Assembly (NCBI RefSeq): GCF_000378425.1
Contig: NZ_KB899808.1
Coordinates: 124,001 to 188,000, forward strand
Length of the DNA: 64,000 bases
Source of the DNA: Cohnella laeviribosi DSM 21336
GTDB lineage: Bacteria > Bacillota > Bacilli > Paenibacillales > Paenibacillaceae
Direction of reading: 5' to 3'
The position numbers and the translations under genes were made by a program. This document shows, piece by piece, positions 1-8,720 of this stretch (within the stretch, counting starts at the first letter, position 1; every line of letters begins with the position of its first letter). The notes below the pieces were generated by a model. It saw only the letters and a list, made by a program, of their open reading frames with translations. It was not told where the DNA came from and did not search any database.

Positions 1-5
1 CAGTT

Positions 6-1022
6 ATGGCTAAACCGGGTCAATATCAGTTAAGCGGACGACAGAAAGCGGCCATTCTGCTCATTACGCTCGGGCCGGAAGTGTCTGCTCAAGTATTCAA
101 GCATTTGCGGGACGACGAAATCGAACAGCTGACGCTCGAGATTGCCAACGTCCGAAAAGTCGACGCCGCGGAGAAAGAGCAGATTTTGGCGGAATTCCAT
201 CAGATCTGCCTCGCCCAGGAATACATCTCCCAAGGCGGTATCGCATACGCGAAAGAAATCTTGGAAAAGGCTCTGGGCTCGCAGAAAGCGACGGATATTC
301 TCAATCGCCTGACGGCCACGCTGCAGGTGCGGCCGTTTGACTTCGCGCGCAAAGCCGAGCCCACGCAAATTTTGAACTTCATCCAGAACGAAAATCCGCA
401 AACGATCGCGCTCGTGCTTTCGTACTTGCAACCCGACCAGTCATCGGCCGTGCTCTCGTCGCTGCCGCAGGACAAGCAGGCGGACGTCGCAAGGCGGATC
501 GCGCTTATGGACAGCACCTCGCCAGAAGTGATCGCGCAAGTCGAACGCGTGCTCGAGCAGAAGCTGTCCGCGACCGTTACGCAGGATTATACGAACGCCG
601 GCGGAATCGAAGCGATCGTGCAGATTTTGAACGGCGTCGACCGGGGAACGGAGCGCACCATTTTGGATGCGCTGGAAATTCAGGACCCCGAGCTTGCCGA
701 AGAGATCAAGAAGCGCATGTTCGTATTCGAAGACATCGTCAATCTGGACAACCGCTCGATCCAGCGCATCATTCGCGACATCGAGAACGCCGACCTGCAG
801 CTTGCGCTCAAGGTGGCCAGCGAAGAAGTGCGCGAAGCGATTTTCCGCAACATGTCCAAGCGGATGGCGGAAACGTTCAAGGAAGAAATGGAATATATGG
901 GCCCGGTCCGGCTGCGGGACGTCGAAGAGGCACAGACGCGCATCGTAGCGACGATTCGCAGACTCGAAGAAGCGGGCGAAATCATCATCGCCCGCGGCGG
1001 AGGCGACGATATCATTGTCTAA
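6..1022 (+). CDS. fliG: Flagellar motor switch protein FliG
   Basis: FliG forms the rotor ring beneath the MS ring and converts MotA/MotB ion flow into torque. The 338-residue length is the family norm. The N-terminal part (about 1-100) should bind FliF. An ENPQT motif at residues 129-133 is the Firmicute form of the EHPQR-type middle-domain motif. The C-terminal third carries the charged helix region (NRSIQRIIRDIENADLQLAL) that contacts the stator. The gene starts five bases into the window with ATG, and its own ribosome binding site is cut off. It overlaps fliH by eight bases, which indicates translational coupling. fliF is expected immediately upstream, outside the window. Confidence 0.96.
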   Translation: MAKPGQYQLSGRQKAAILLITLGPEVSAQVFKHLRDDEIEQLTLEIANVRKVDAAEKEQILAEFHQICLAQEYISQGGIAYAKEILEKALGSQKATDILNRLTATLQVRPFDFARKAEPTQILNFIQNENPQTIALVLSYLQPDQSSAVLSSLPQDKQADVARRIALMDSTSPEVIAQVERVLEQKLSATVTQDYTNAGGIEAIVQILNGVDRGTERTILDALEIQDPELAEEIKKRMFVFEDIVNLDNRSIQRIIRDIENADLQLALKVASEEVREAIFRNMSKRMAETFKEEMEYMGPVRLRDVEEAQTRIVATIRRLEEAGEIIIARGGGDDIIV

Positions 1023-1857
1023 TCTGATCAAGTCGACCCATGTCATTCCGTTGGAAGATTTGAAGCGGATCGAGCTGCTCCGCAAGGTGACAAAACCCCA
1101 AAATGTCTCCCATTCCGACAACGGCAACGAAGGAAATTCGGCGATTGATGTCGAAACACAGTCGTTGAAGGAACGAATCTTGCGGGATGCGGAGCAAACC
1201 GCCAACGAAATCATTCGCGAAGCCCGCGAGACGGCCGAACGGCTGCAGGCGGAAGCGCGCGAACAAGCGGAAGCCTGGTGGCGGCAGCGCCGTCAGGACG
1301 ACGAGCAGGAGGTCGCGCGGGCCCGCGAGTCGGGTTACGAGGCCGGCTACCGCCAGGGCTTGGAAGATGCCGAGCGCGCCATGCGCGAGCAATGGGAGAG
1401 CCGGCTTCAGGAAGCCGGCAGCATCGTCCGCCAGGCGTACGCGGCCAAAGAGAGCATTATCGAAGGCGCTGAACGGTTTCTGGTCGAACTGAGCTGCAAA
1501 ATTGCCGAAAAGGTATTGGCCAAACAGTTCGAACAGACGCCGGAGCTGACGATTGAACTGATCCGCAGAGCGCTGGCCCGGCGCAAGGAGCAGGGCGTGA
1601 TTACGCTGTGCGTGGCGCCCGCGCAGTTCGCGTTTGTCCAAGCCTCGAAAGACGAGCTCGCGATGCTGGTCGATTCCCAGGCCGAGCTGCAGATCGTCCC
1701 GGACGCGTCGGTCGGCGAAGGCGGCTGCGTCATCCGTTCGCCGTTCGGCAGCATTGACGCCCGGATCGACACGCAGATGGCGGCCATTCGGCAAGAGCTG
1801 CTCAGGGTAGCCGCTCACGCCGCAGAAGAGAGGGACGCCGATGAGCAGGACGCTTGA
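1015..1857 (+). CDS. fliH: Flagellar assembly protein FliH
   Basis: FliH is the peripheral stalk-like regulator of the export ATPase FliI and links it to the rotor and gate. The 280-residue product has a long central charged helix rich in Glu, Arg, Ala and Gln (about 50-130) typical of FliH, followed by a globular V-ATPase subunit E-like C-terminal domain. The start is TTG inside the 3' end of fliG (8-base overlap), giving MSNLIKSTHVIPLEDLKRIE. The acidic C-terminus overlaps the fliI start by 17 bases. FliH is poorly conserved, so identification rests on position between fliG and fliI plus the helix pattern. Confidence 0.9.
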   Translation: MSNLIKSTHVIPLEDLKRIELLRKVTKPQNVSHSDNGNEGNSAIDVETQSLKERILRDAEQTANEIIREARETAERLQAEAREQAEAWWRQRRQDDEQEVARARESGYEAGYRQGLEDAERAMREQWESRLQEAGSIVRQAYAAKESIIEGAERFLVELSCKIAEKVLAKQFEQTPELTIELIRRALARRKEQGVITLCVAPAQFAFVQASKDELAMLVDSQAELQIVPDASVGEGGCVIRSPFGSIDARIDTQMAAIRQELLRVAAHAAEERDADEQDA

Positions 1858-3163
1858 CGTTTCCAAGTACGCGGAGGCGCTGCAGCATCTGGATCCCGTG
1901 CGGGTGAACGGAAGGGTGGCCCAGATCATCGGTCTTACGGTCGAGTCGGAAGGTCCCGATGCCGGGATCGGCGATGTGTGCATGATTCATCCGCTAAAAG
2001 GCGGAGAGCCGATCCTGGCGGAAGTGGTCGGGTTTCGCGACAACCGCGTGCTGCTCATGCCGCTCGGCGAGCTGCATTCCATCGGCCCCGGCTGCGAAGT
2101 CGTGACGACGGGCAGGCCGCTGACGGTTCAGGTCGGCTCCGAGCTGCTGGGCAAGGTTCTGGACGGTCTCGGGCGGCCGCTCGACGGCAGCCGTCTTCCG
2201 AGCAGGCTGGCGCACTATTCGACCAACAACAGCCCCGGCAATCCGCTGCTGCGGCCGCGGGTTACCGAGCCCCTCGGCACCGGCGTCCGCTGCATCGACG
2301 GCCTGTTGACGGTCGGCCGGGGACAGCGGGTCGGGATTTTCGCCGGCTCCGGCGTAGGGAAAAGCACGCTGCTGGGCATGATCGCCCGCAACACGTCGGC
2401 GGACGTCAACGTCATCGCGCTCATCGGCGAGCGCGGCCGCGAGGTGCTCGAATTCATCGAGCGCGATCTCGGGCCGGAAGGGCTCGCCCGTTCGGTTGTC
2501 GTCGTGGCGACATCCGACCAGCCGGCGCTCATCCGGATCAAGGGAGCGCTCATTGCCACCACCATCGCGGAATATTTTCGGGATCGCGGCTTGAACGTCA
2601 TGCTCATGATGGATTCCGTCACCCGCTACGCGATGGCGATGCGGGAAGTCGGGCTCGCCATCGGGGAGCCGCCCGCGACGAGGGGCTATACGCCCTCCGT
2701 TTTCGCTTCGCTGCCCAAGCTGCTGGAGAGGGCGGGCACCGGCCAGAACGGCTCCATCACGGCATTCTACACCGTTCTCGTCGACGGCGACGATATGAAC
2801 GAACCGATCGCCGACGCGGTCCGCGGCATCCTGGACGGCCATATCGTGCTGAGCCGCCAGCTTGCGAACAAGGGACATTTTCCCGCGATCGACGTCCTGG
2901 CCAGCGTCAGCCGCGTGATGAAGGATATCGTGTCCGCCGAGCACCAGGACGCCGCCGAGCGGCTCAAACGTATGCTTTCTATATATAAGGATTCGGAAGA
3001 CCTAATCAATATCGGGGCGTACCAACGGGGATCCAATCCGGAAATCGATAAATCGATCCAATTTATCGACGCGATTCATCAATTTACCCGGCAGAAGACG
3101 ACCGAGAAGGTTACGTTGGAGGAAGTCCAGGAGCGGCTGATTATCGATTTCTATAAGAGATGA
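1841..3163 (+). CDS. fliI: Flagellum-specific export ATPase FliI
   Basis: FliI is the F1-beta-like hexameric ATPase of the flagellar type III secretion system. It releases substrates from chaperones at the cytoplasmic side of the export gate. The protein is 440 residues, the usual size. A Walker A motif (AGSGVGKST) lies at about residues 168-176, the Walker B region (LMMDSVTRYAMA) follows, and the RGYTPSVFASLPKLLERAG segment is highly characteristic of this family. The ATG start overlaps fliH by 17 bases, and the stop overlaps the first possible fliJ start. Confidence 0.97.
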   Translation: MSRTLDVSKYAEALQHLDPVRVNGRVAQIIGLTVESEGPDAGIGDVCMIHPLKGGEPILAEVVGFRDNRVLLMPLGELHSIGPGCEVVTTGRPLTVQVGSELLGKVLDGLGRPLDGSRLPSRLAHYSTNNSPGNPLLRPRVTEPLGTGVRCIDGLLTVGRGQRVGIFAGSGVGKSTLLGMIARNTSADVNVIALIGERGREVLEFIERDLGPEGLARSVVVVATSDQPALIRIKGALIATTIAEYFRDRGLNVMLMMDSVTRYAMAMREVGLAIGEPPATRGYTPSVFASLPKLLERAGTGQNGSITAFYTVLVDGDDMNEPIADAVRGILDGHIVLSRQLANKGHFPAIDVLASVSRVMKDIVSAEHQDAAERLKRMLSIYKDSEDLINIGAYQRGSNPEIDKSIQFIDAIHQFTRQKTTEKVTLEEVQERLIIDFYKR

Positions 3164-3174
3164 GGGAAGGCGGC

Positions 3175-3621
3175 GTGAAATTTCGGTATCCGTTGCAAAA
3201 GATCGTCGACTTGAAGGAAAGCGAGAAATCGATGGCGGAGTGGGAATACGCGGCGGCGATCGGATTCCTCCGCAAGGAAGAGGAACGGCTGGCTGCGCTC
3301 CGCAAGGAGAAGGAGGAAGCGGAGCAGAGATTGTTCGAGCAGACCCAGCGGCCGACGGCGTTGTCCGAGCTGCAGCGCTTGCAGCAGGTGATCGAATGGC
3401 TGGACGCGGGAATCCGCAAGCAAAGCGAAAGCGTCCGGGAGGCCGAACGAAAGATGATCCAGCGCCGCCAGAAGCTTACGGACAAAATGGTGGACGAGAA
3501 AGTATGGGTCAATGCGAGGGACAAGGCGCTGCAGCGCTTCCGGCATGAGGCTTTGAGACGCGAGCAGAACGAACTGGACGAAATGGCGATCATGCGGTCC
3601 GCCGCAGCCGCCCGCGGCTGA
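3175..3621 (+). CDS. fliJ: Flagellar export chaperone FliJ
   Basis: FliJ is a small coiled-coil protein that sits in the centre of the FliI ring and couples it to FlhA. The product is 148 residues if read from GTG at 3175 (MKFRYPLQKIVDLKESEK), which matches the usual FliJ N-terminus. That start has GGGAAGG just upstream. An ATG at 3160 in the same frame overlaps the fliI stop but has no ribosome binding site, so I prefer the GTG. Nearly the whole protein is predicted helix with heptad-like Glu, Lys, Arg and Leu spacing. Confidence 0.9.
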   Translation: MKFRYPLQKIVDLKESEKSMAEWEYAAAIGFLRKEEERLAALRKEKEEAEQRLFEQTQRPTALSELQRLQQVIEWLDAGIRKQSESVREAERKMIQRRQKLTDKMVDEKVWVNARDKALQRFRHEALRREQNELDEMAIMRSAAAARG

Positions 3622-3667
3622 AGCGGCAGGGCTGAGGCAAGTCGAAGCTTGAAAGGAAGGGGCTTTC

Positions 3668-4582
3668 GTGTCGAATGCAGATGTGGAAAAAAGCGGATAC
3701 TCCGGCTTCGAACGGTTCCTCTTTTTTCTGACCCCCATCATGTTTACGGCGGTATTGCTGGGCGTTTTGCTTCTGCTGTTCAACCAGAACTGGCGGCAGC
3801 ACGCGCTGGAAATCGGTAACAAAATACCGCTTTTGAACGCGGTTCTGCCCGATCCGTCGGCAGCCGGCGGCGGGACGGAAGGGATCGATACCGACGAATT
3901 GACAGTAAAGAACGCAAAGGAGAAAGTTGATGAACTAAGGGCGCAGCTCGCTGAGCAGGAGGCGGCATTGCAAAAGGCGAACGCCGAGTCCGCCGCCCGG
4001 CAGAAGACGATTGACCAGCTCAAGAGCCAGATCGCCTCGCTGACCGAACAAAATAAAGAAAAAACCATATCGGCCGAGCAGTATACCGAGCGAATCCGAT
4101 CGCTGGCGGAGATGTACGGCAAGATGACGCCGGGCAAAGCCGCTCCGATCCTGCAGAACATGACGGTCGAGGAAGCGGCGCTGGTGCTCGGGTCCATGAA
4201 CGATTCGGCGCGGGGCCGCATTCTCGAAAAAATGTCGCCGCAGGTCGCGGCCGAGGTGACCGCCCGTCTGAAAGACGCCGAGTCCGTATCCGATCAGCAG
4301 ATCGCGGCCTTGCAGTCCAGAATTCGCGAATTGGAGCAGCAGCTAAGGTCCGATACGTCGACGCTGGACACGGCCCAATTGAAGCAGACCTTTACGTCGA
4401 TGGACGCCTCCAGCGCGGCGAAGCTGCTGCTGCAATTGGCGGCTTCCGAGCAGAGCAAGGCGCTTCGCATTCTCGGCTCCCTGGACGATTCGACGCGGTC
4501 CGGCGTCCTGGCGGCGATGTCCAAAGAGGACAGCAAGACGACGGCGCGCCTGGTCGCCAAGCTGATGCCGGCCAATCCTTAA
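3668..4582 (+). CDS. ylxF: MotE/YlxF-like flagellar operon membrane protein
   Basis: The 304-residue protein begins with GTG after a GAAAGGAAGGGG ribosome binding site. It has one transmembrane helix at about residues 17-38 (FLTPIMFTAVLLGVLLLLF). A long coiled coil follows (about 80-150), and then two related helical repeats (MTPGKAAPILQNMTVEEAALVLGSM and a second copy near residue 240) resembling the MgtE N-terminal domain. This architecture and position match Bacillus YlxF and the MotE family, periplasmic or extracytoplasmic chaperones for flagellar motor or export proteins. The exact role in Firmicutes is not settled. The position between fliJ and fliK is the conserved one. Confidence 0.85.
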   Translation: MSNADVEKSGYSGFERFLFFLTPIMFTAVLLGVLLLLFNQNWRQHALEIGNKIPLLNAVLPDPSAAGGGTEGIDTDELTVKNAKEKVDELRAQLAEQEAALQKANAESAARQKTIDQLKSQIASLTEQNKEKTISAEQYTERIRSLAEMYGKMTPGKAAPILQNMTVEEAALVLGSMNDSARGRILEKMSPQVAAEVTARLKDAESVSDQQIAALQSRIRELEQQLRSDTSTLDTAQLKQTFTSMDASSAAKLLLQLAASEQSKALRILGSLDDSTRSGVLAAMSKEDSKTTARLVAKLMPANP

Positions 4583-4643
4583 CCGGGCGCTTCAAGTTAG
4601 GCCACGACCCCTTCACTCTTCTTCGATGAAAGGAGGTGAAATA

Positions 4644-6086
4644 ATGGCTATGAACGTTAGTGTATCCGCGCCTGCGGTTGGCACACCGGGCGCGTCGGCA
4701 AGCGGCGGCTTGCTCCAGGGAGGCGGCTTGCTCCAGGGAGGCGGCGTGTCCTCCGGCAAAGCGGCGGCGTCTTCCGGCGGATTCGCCGGGGTCCTCGTGG
4801 CGGCGATTGGCGGAGAGGCGGCGGCCGGAACGGGTTCCGGCGCTTTGACGGCGCCTTCAGCGGCTGCGCTATTGCCCGGGTTGCTGACGGAGCCGGCCGG
4901 GGAGGCGGAACAGGACGGGCAAATGGGCGACCGGTTGCTTGCGGCGCTGAACGAACTGCTTGGTCAATTGCGGCCGCTTGTCCAGGAAGACAAAACCGAC
5001 GGCACGTCCGGGCAGCAGGGAGAACTTGCCGATCTGCTTGCGGTCATTCAGGCGCTGTTCCTGCAATTGCAGGCAAGCCGGAGCGCTGCCGCCGAACCGG
5101 GCGCTGCGGACGGCACGGCGCTTGCGCAAACGGGCGAAACGGCGTTGTCCAGTCTGCCCGCCGACATGCTCGCGAATCTGTTCAGGCAGACGAAGCAGCT
5201 TTCCGAAGCGCTGTCGCAGGGGAGCGTTCCGTCCGGTGACGCCTCCGCTTTGGCGGAAGGGCTGAAGATGGCTTCCGCTGCGCTTGCCGATAACGGCGAA
5301 GCGAGGGCGGCAGCTTCGGAAGGGCCGAAAGCAGGCGTTCAGACGGCAGCGGAGGGGCTTGCCGACATTCGGCAGCAGCCCGCAGGTCAGGAAACGGGAC
5401 GCAAAGTCGCCGCTTTCCGCGAACCGATCCTCATGTGGAATTGGGCAGCCGAAGCGAACGACGCGAGGCCGGACGCAACCGGTCCGCAGGCGGACGGCAT
5501 AAGCGAACGTCCGCAGCCGGAGGGCGGTCACGCACCGCTTGCCGTGCCGGCGATGAACGCTTCTGCGGTTCCATCTTTGGAAACGGCGGCCAGAACCGGC
5601 GTTCCGGCTCAGGTGCCCGTGCAACAGTTCTCCCGGGAAATCGGCGGTTTCCTTGTCAAGCAGTTCGTTCTGCATAACGGCAACGGACTGACGGAGGCGC
5701 GGATTTCGCTCCATCCCGAGCATTTGGGCCACGTGGATGTGCGCATCGTCATGCAGGAAGGCCAGATGACGGCCCAATTCGTCGCCCAGAACGGCACGGC
5801 GAAGGAATTGATCGAGAATCAGTTGAACACCCTTCGGGCGGCGCTTCAGAACCAGGGCATTCAGGTGGAGCGGATCGAAGTCGTCCAGCACTCCGAACTG
5901 CAGGATACCGCATCGTTTAGCGAACAGGAGCGGCGCCACTCCGGCTCGGGACGCGAAGAGCAGTATTCTTCCCGAACCGGCCGCGATTCTTCCATTGAGG
6001 AAATCGGGGATTTCGAAGACGAGCTTGCCCGCTCGAACGGCTTGAAGGAGATCGGCTACGGCAGCTCCTTGAATGTGAAAGCCTAA
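4644..6086 (+). CDS. fliK: Flagellar hook-length control protein FliK
   Basis: FliK is secreted during hook assembly and switches the export gate from rod/hook to filament substrates by acting on FlhB. The 480-residue protein has a long low-complexity Ala, Gly and Gln-rich N-terminal region and a conserved C-terminal domain around LTEARISLHPEHLGHVDVRI and the following LRAALQNQGIQVERIEV, the Flg_hook domain. I choose ATG 4644 because AGGAGGTGA lies just before it. An in-frame ATG at 4626 lies upstream of that site and would put the ribosome binding site inside the gene. Two tandem 18-base copies encode GLLQGG twice near the N-terminus. Confidence 0.9.
   Translation: MAMNVSVSAPAVGTPGASASGGLLQGGGLLQGGGVSSGKAAASSGGFAGVLVAAIGGEAAAGTGSGALTAPSAAALLPGLLTEPAGEAEQDGQMGDRLLAALNELLGQLRPLVQEDKTDGTSGQQGELADLLAVIQALFLQLQASRSAAAEPGAADGTALAQTGETALSSLPADMLANLFRQTKQLSEALSQGSVPSGDASALAEGLKMASAALADNGEARAAASEGPKAGVQTAAEGLADIRQQPAGQETGRKVAAFREPILMWNWAAEANDARPDATGPQADGISERPQPEGGHAPLAVPAMNASAVPSLETAARTGVPAQVPVQQFSREIGGFLVKQFVLHNGNGLTEARISLHPEHLGHVDVRIVMQEGQMTAQFVAQNGTAKELIENQLNTLRAALQNQGIQVERIEVVQHSELQDTASFSEQERRHSGSGREEQYSSRTGRDSSIEEIGDFEDELARSNGLKEIGYGSSLNVKA
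4704..4739 (+). repeat. Tandem 18-bp repeat inside fliK
   Basis: Two exact 18-base units (4704-4721 and 4722-4739) encode Gly-Gly-Leu-Leu-Gln-Gly blocks in the disordered N-terminal part of FliK. The unit is a multiple of three, so copy-number change would keep the frame. Confidence 0.95.
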
Positions 6087-6110
6087 GCACAATCTAAGGA
6101 GGTGAAGCAA

Positions 6111-6599
6111 GTGGCATCCAGCAGCGTCAGCACGACGAACGTCTGGCCGTACTACTCCTCGCAAAATGTGCAAAAGGCGGCCGCCAGATCTCCATCGTCC
6201 GAATTGGGCAAGGATGATTTTCTGAAAATCCTGATTACGCAATTGTCCAATCAGGACCCGCTGCAGCCGATGGACAACACGCAGTTCATTTCGCAAATGG
6301 CTCAGTTCTCCTCGCTTGAGCAGATGATGAACGTATCCAAGCAGATGGAGGCGCTCCGTTATTCCCCGAGTTTGTCTTCCGGGGTGATCGGCATGCAGGT
6401 GGAATGGTATGCGACGAACAGCGACGGCTCGACCTCTCTCAAATCCGGAATCGTAGATTCGATCGTCATGAGAGACGGGGTGCCGTATGCCAAGATCGGT
6501 TCCGATGAAGTCAAGGTGGAGGAACTGACGTCGATCGCCTATCCGGGCAAGTCCGACGGCGGGAACGGCGCGGATGAGCCGGAGGTGACGGGGGCGTGA
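6111..6599 (+). CDS. flgD: Flagellar hook assembly protein FlgD
   Basis: FlgD is the hook cap scaffold required for polymerisation of the hook protein. The 162-residue product shows the signature DFLKILITQLSNQDPLQPMD and the following FISQMAQFSSLEQMMNV, the N-terminal FlgD domain. The C-terminal half is shorter than in proteobacteria, as usual in Firmicutes. The chosen start is GTG 6111, preceded by AAGGAGGTGAAGCAA. The in-frame GTG at 6102 lies inside that ribosome binding site and is rejected. The stop overlaps the next gene by four bases. Confidence 0.94.
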   Translation: MASSSVSTTNVWPYYSSQNVQKAAARSPSSELGKDDFLKILITQLSNQDPLQPMDNTQFISQMAQFSSLEQMMNVSKQMEALRYSPSLSSGVIGMQVEWYATNSDGSTSLKSGIVDSIVMRDGVPYAKIGSDEVKVEELTSIAYPGKSDGGNGADEPEVTGA

Positions 6600-6997
6600 G
6601 CGACCGGTTGCTGGCAGCCCATTTGACGGCGGGCCCAGCCGGAGTGCCCAAGGGCTTACGGACCGTCGCGACGGCGGCAGACCGGGATTCGCTGGTTGCC
6701 CATACGCAAGCGGCCAGCTTTAAGGATTTGCTGGCAAAGGAAAGGCTGCGCTTCAGCCAGCACGCGGAACAGAGGCTTAGGCAGCGGGGAATCGTCCTGC
6801 AGCCGGATCAGCTGGACCGGATCGCAAACGCCGTCGACAGGGCCGCGACCAAGGGGGCGAAGGATTCGCTCGTGATCTTCCGGGACATCGCGATGATCGT
6901 CAACGTACCCAACCGAACGGTCGTCACCGCTTTGGACGGCTCGTCCGTGAAGGACCACGTCTTTACGCAAATCGACAGCGCGGTCGTTGTCGCTTAG
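6596..6997 (+). CDS. Flagellar operon protein of the TIGR02530 type
   Basis: This 133-residue protein begins with GTG in a GTGA overlap with flgD. Its core, RFSQHAEQRLRQRGIVLQPD, followed by a helix ending in KDSLVIFRD and the segment RTVVTALDG, matches the small conserved flagellar operon family found between flgD and the hook gene in Firmicutes and spirochaetes. Work in other bacteria places relatives in hook formation, but no biochemical activity is established. It is probably a cytoplasmic helper of hook assembly. Confidence 0.8.
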   Translation: MSDRLLAAHLTAGPAGVPKGLRTVATAADRDSLVAHTQAASFKDLLAKERLRFSQHAEQRLRQRGIVLQPDQLDRIANAVDRAATKGAKDSLVIFRDIAMIVNVPNRTVVTALDGSSVKDHVFTQIDSAVVVA

Positions 6998-7087
6998 TGC
7001 TCGCTAGCAGGGCTGGACCTTCGACAGGAGGCCCTTGACCGCCGAACGACGGAAGCGGTCAGTTACCAAACGGGAGGTAGAATAGTT

Positions 7088-7909
7088 ATGATTCGCTCCA
7101 TGTACTCCGGAGTTTCCGGGATGAGAGGCTTTCAAACGAAGCTGGATGTCATCGGCAACAATATCGCAAACGTGAACACGACGGGCTTCAAAGCCGGCCG
7201 GGTCATGTTCCAGGACATTTTGAGCCAAACCGTTGCCGGAGGCACTACGCCCGATCCGGGCGTAGTGGGCGGAGTGAATCCGCGTCAAATCGGCCTTGGC
7301 GTCACGGTTGCCGCCATCGATACCGTTCATACGCCAGGCAGCGCCCAGACGACGAACGTTCCCACCGATCTTCGGATTGACGGCGACGGATTTTTTGTCG
7401 TCAGCGCGGACGGCACCGACGCCACGGCATATCTGACGCGTGCCGGCAACTTCACGGTCGATGCTGAAGGCTATCTGGTAAATTCGGACGGCTTGTTCGT
7501 CATGAACGCCGGAGCCGGCGGGCCCATTTTTATTGATCCGGCCACTTACGTATCGTTCTCTATCGAAAAGGACGGTACCGTAATGGGGACGGATGTGGAC
7601 GGCGTAACCGCCCCGATCGATCAGATCGGGGTCGCCAAGGTGAGAAATCCGAGCGGATTGGAGAAAGCCGGCGGCAGTCTGTACAAGCTAACGACATATG
7701 CGGATCCGGAAGATATCGCTACGATAACCACTTTTGCCGGGGATGCAGGAAGAGGAGATATCATCGCCGGCCAGCTTGAGATGTCCAACGTCGACTTGAC
7801 CAACGAGTTTACGGAAATGATCGTTGCGCAGCGGGGCTTCCAGGCGAACTCTCGTATCATCACCACTTCCGACTCGATTCTGGAGGAAGTCGTGAACCTG
7901 AAACGGTAA
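7088..7909 (+). CDS. flgE: Flagellar hook protein FlgE (FlgG-like)
   Basis: This is the structural protein of the hook in the Bacillus fla/che layout, often annotated as FlgG because of its short length. The 273-residue product has the N-terminal rod/hook motif (IRSMYSGVSGMRGFQTKLDV, then IGNNIANVNTTGFKAGR). A middle GDGFFVV segment and the C-terminal helix (LEMSNVDLTNEFTEMIVAQR and RGFQANSRIITTSDSILEEV) follow. All are diagnostic of axial proteins. It begins with ATG after GGGAGG. Hook or distal rod identity is inferred from position after flgD. Confidence 0.88.
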   Translation: MIRSMYSGVSGMRGFQTKLDVIGNNIANVNTTGFKAGRVMFQDILSQTVAGGTTPDPGVVGGVNPRQIGLGVTVAAIDTVHTPGSAQTTNVPTDLRIDGDGFFVVSADGTDATAYLTRAGNFTVDAEGYLVNSDGLFVMNAGAGGPIFIDPATYVSFSIEKDGTVMGTDVDGVTAPIDQIGVAKVRNPSGLEKAGGSLYKLTTYADPEDIATITTFAGDAGRGDIIAGQLEMSNVDLTNEFTEMIVAQRGFQANSRIITTSDSILEEVVNLKR

Positions 7910-7916
7910 TAAGGCG

Positions 7917-7948
7917 TCGCCGGGGAGGACGTTCTCCTCCCCCGGCGA
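7917..7948 (+). other. Strong hairpin between flgE and swrD
   Basis: TCGCCGGGG plus AGGA at 7917-7929 pairs with TCCT, a bulged C and CCCCGGCGA at 7935-7948, leaving a five-base loop. No T-tract follows, so it is not a canonical terminator. It ends three bases before the swrD ribosome binding site (CGGGAGG) and may affect mRNA processing or swrD translation. Confidence 0.75.
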
Positions 7949-7963
7949 TTCGGGAGGATCCCC

Positions 7964-8200
7964 ATGATCGCAGTGACACGTTTAAACGGCACGCAATTTT
8001 ACGTGAACGCCTTGCTGATCGAATCGATCGAACAGACGCCGGATACGCTCATTACGCTTACGACAGGAAAGAAATACATCGTGATGGAAAATTCTTCGGA
8101 TGTGATCCGGTCCATCCGGCAATATTTGCGCAGTATCGGCGTGTTTGCCGCGGTCGCCGGGCATGCGGCAGGCACGCAAACGGAGGGAGCTACGTCATGA
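7964..8200 (+). CDS. swrD: FlbD/SwrD flagellar protein
   Basis: This is a 78-residue protein of the FlbD family, called SwrD in Bacillus subtilis, where it promotes swarming by raising motor power. The N-terminus (MIAVTRLNGTQFYVNALLIE) and the TPDTLITLTTGKKYIV segment are typical. The C-terminal tail extends slightly past the family core. The ATG start has GGGAGGATCCCC upstream, and the stop overlaps fliL in an ATGA arrangement. Confidence 0.88.
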   Translation: MIAVTRLNGTQFYVNALLIESIEQTPDTLITLTTGKKYIVMENSSDVIRSIRQYLRSIGVFAAVAGHAAGTQTEGATS

Positions 8201-8679
8201 GAAAAATGTTGCCCTGGCTCGTTTCGCTATTGCTTGCGATTACGCTCATCGCCATTGTCGTGCTGTATTCTTGGAACACCTTGTTCGGAGGAACGGATTC
8301 CAGCGATCCCAAGGCGCAGGCGCAAGAGAGCGTAGCGAACGTACAAGCCGAGCCGATGTCCGCCGATGAGATCGTCAAGGTCACATCCGAATTGAACGAT
8401 ATTAAAACGAACATTGCGGATACCAGCTATGTGGTGTCCTTCAGCTTCTCTTTCCAGCTGGATTCGGAATCTTCGAAAGAAGAATTCGACAAAGTGAAAG
8501 AGACGAAGATCAAGGCGATCGTCAACCGGGCTTTATGGCAATTGAAGCCGGAGGAACTGAGCGGTACGGAAGGCAAGGACCGTCTGACCGCCAAGCTTCT
8601 TAACGATATCAATCCCGTTCTGACCAAGGGCAAGCTGACCAAAGTGGAGATTACGAATTTCATCATGACGCAAATCTGA
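8197..8679 (+). CDS. fliL: Flagellar basal body-associated protein FliL
   Basis: FliL is a single-pass membrane protein next to the stator that stabilises motor function under load. The 160-residue product has an N-terminal transmembrane helix (about residues 4-26, LPWLVSLLLAITLIAIVVLY) and an extracytoplasmic domain ending with the family-like LTKGKLTKVEITNFIMTQI. It starts with ATG overlapping the swrD stop by four bases. Placement before fliM is conserved. Confidence 0.92.
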   Translation: MRKMLPWLVSLLLAITLIAIVVLYSWNTLFGGTDSSDPKAQAQESVANVQAEPMSADEIVKVTSELNDIKTNIADTSYVVSFSFSFQLDSESSKEEFDKVKETKIKAIVNRALWQLKPEELSGTEGKDRLTAKLLNDINPVLTKGKLTKVEITNFIMTQI

Positions 8680-8720
8680 CGATCGCCCGGCGCTGAACTC
8701 TCCGGAAAGGGGTGAGAAGA

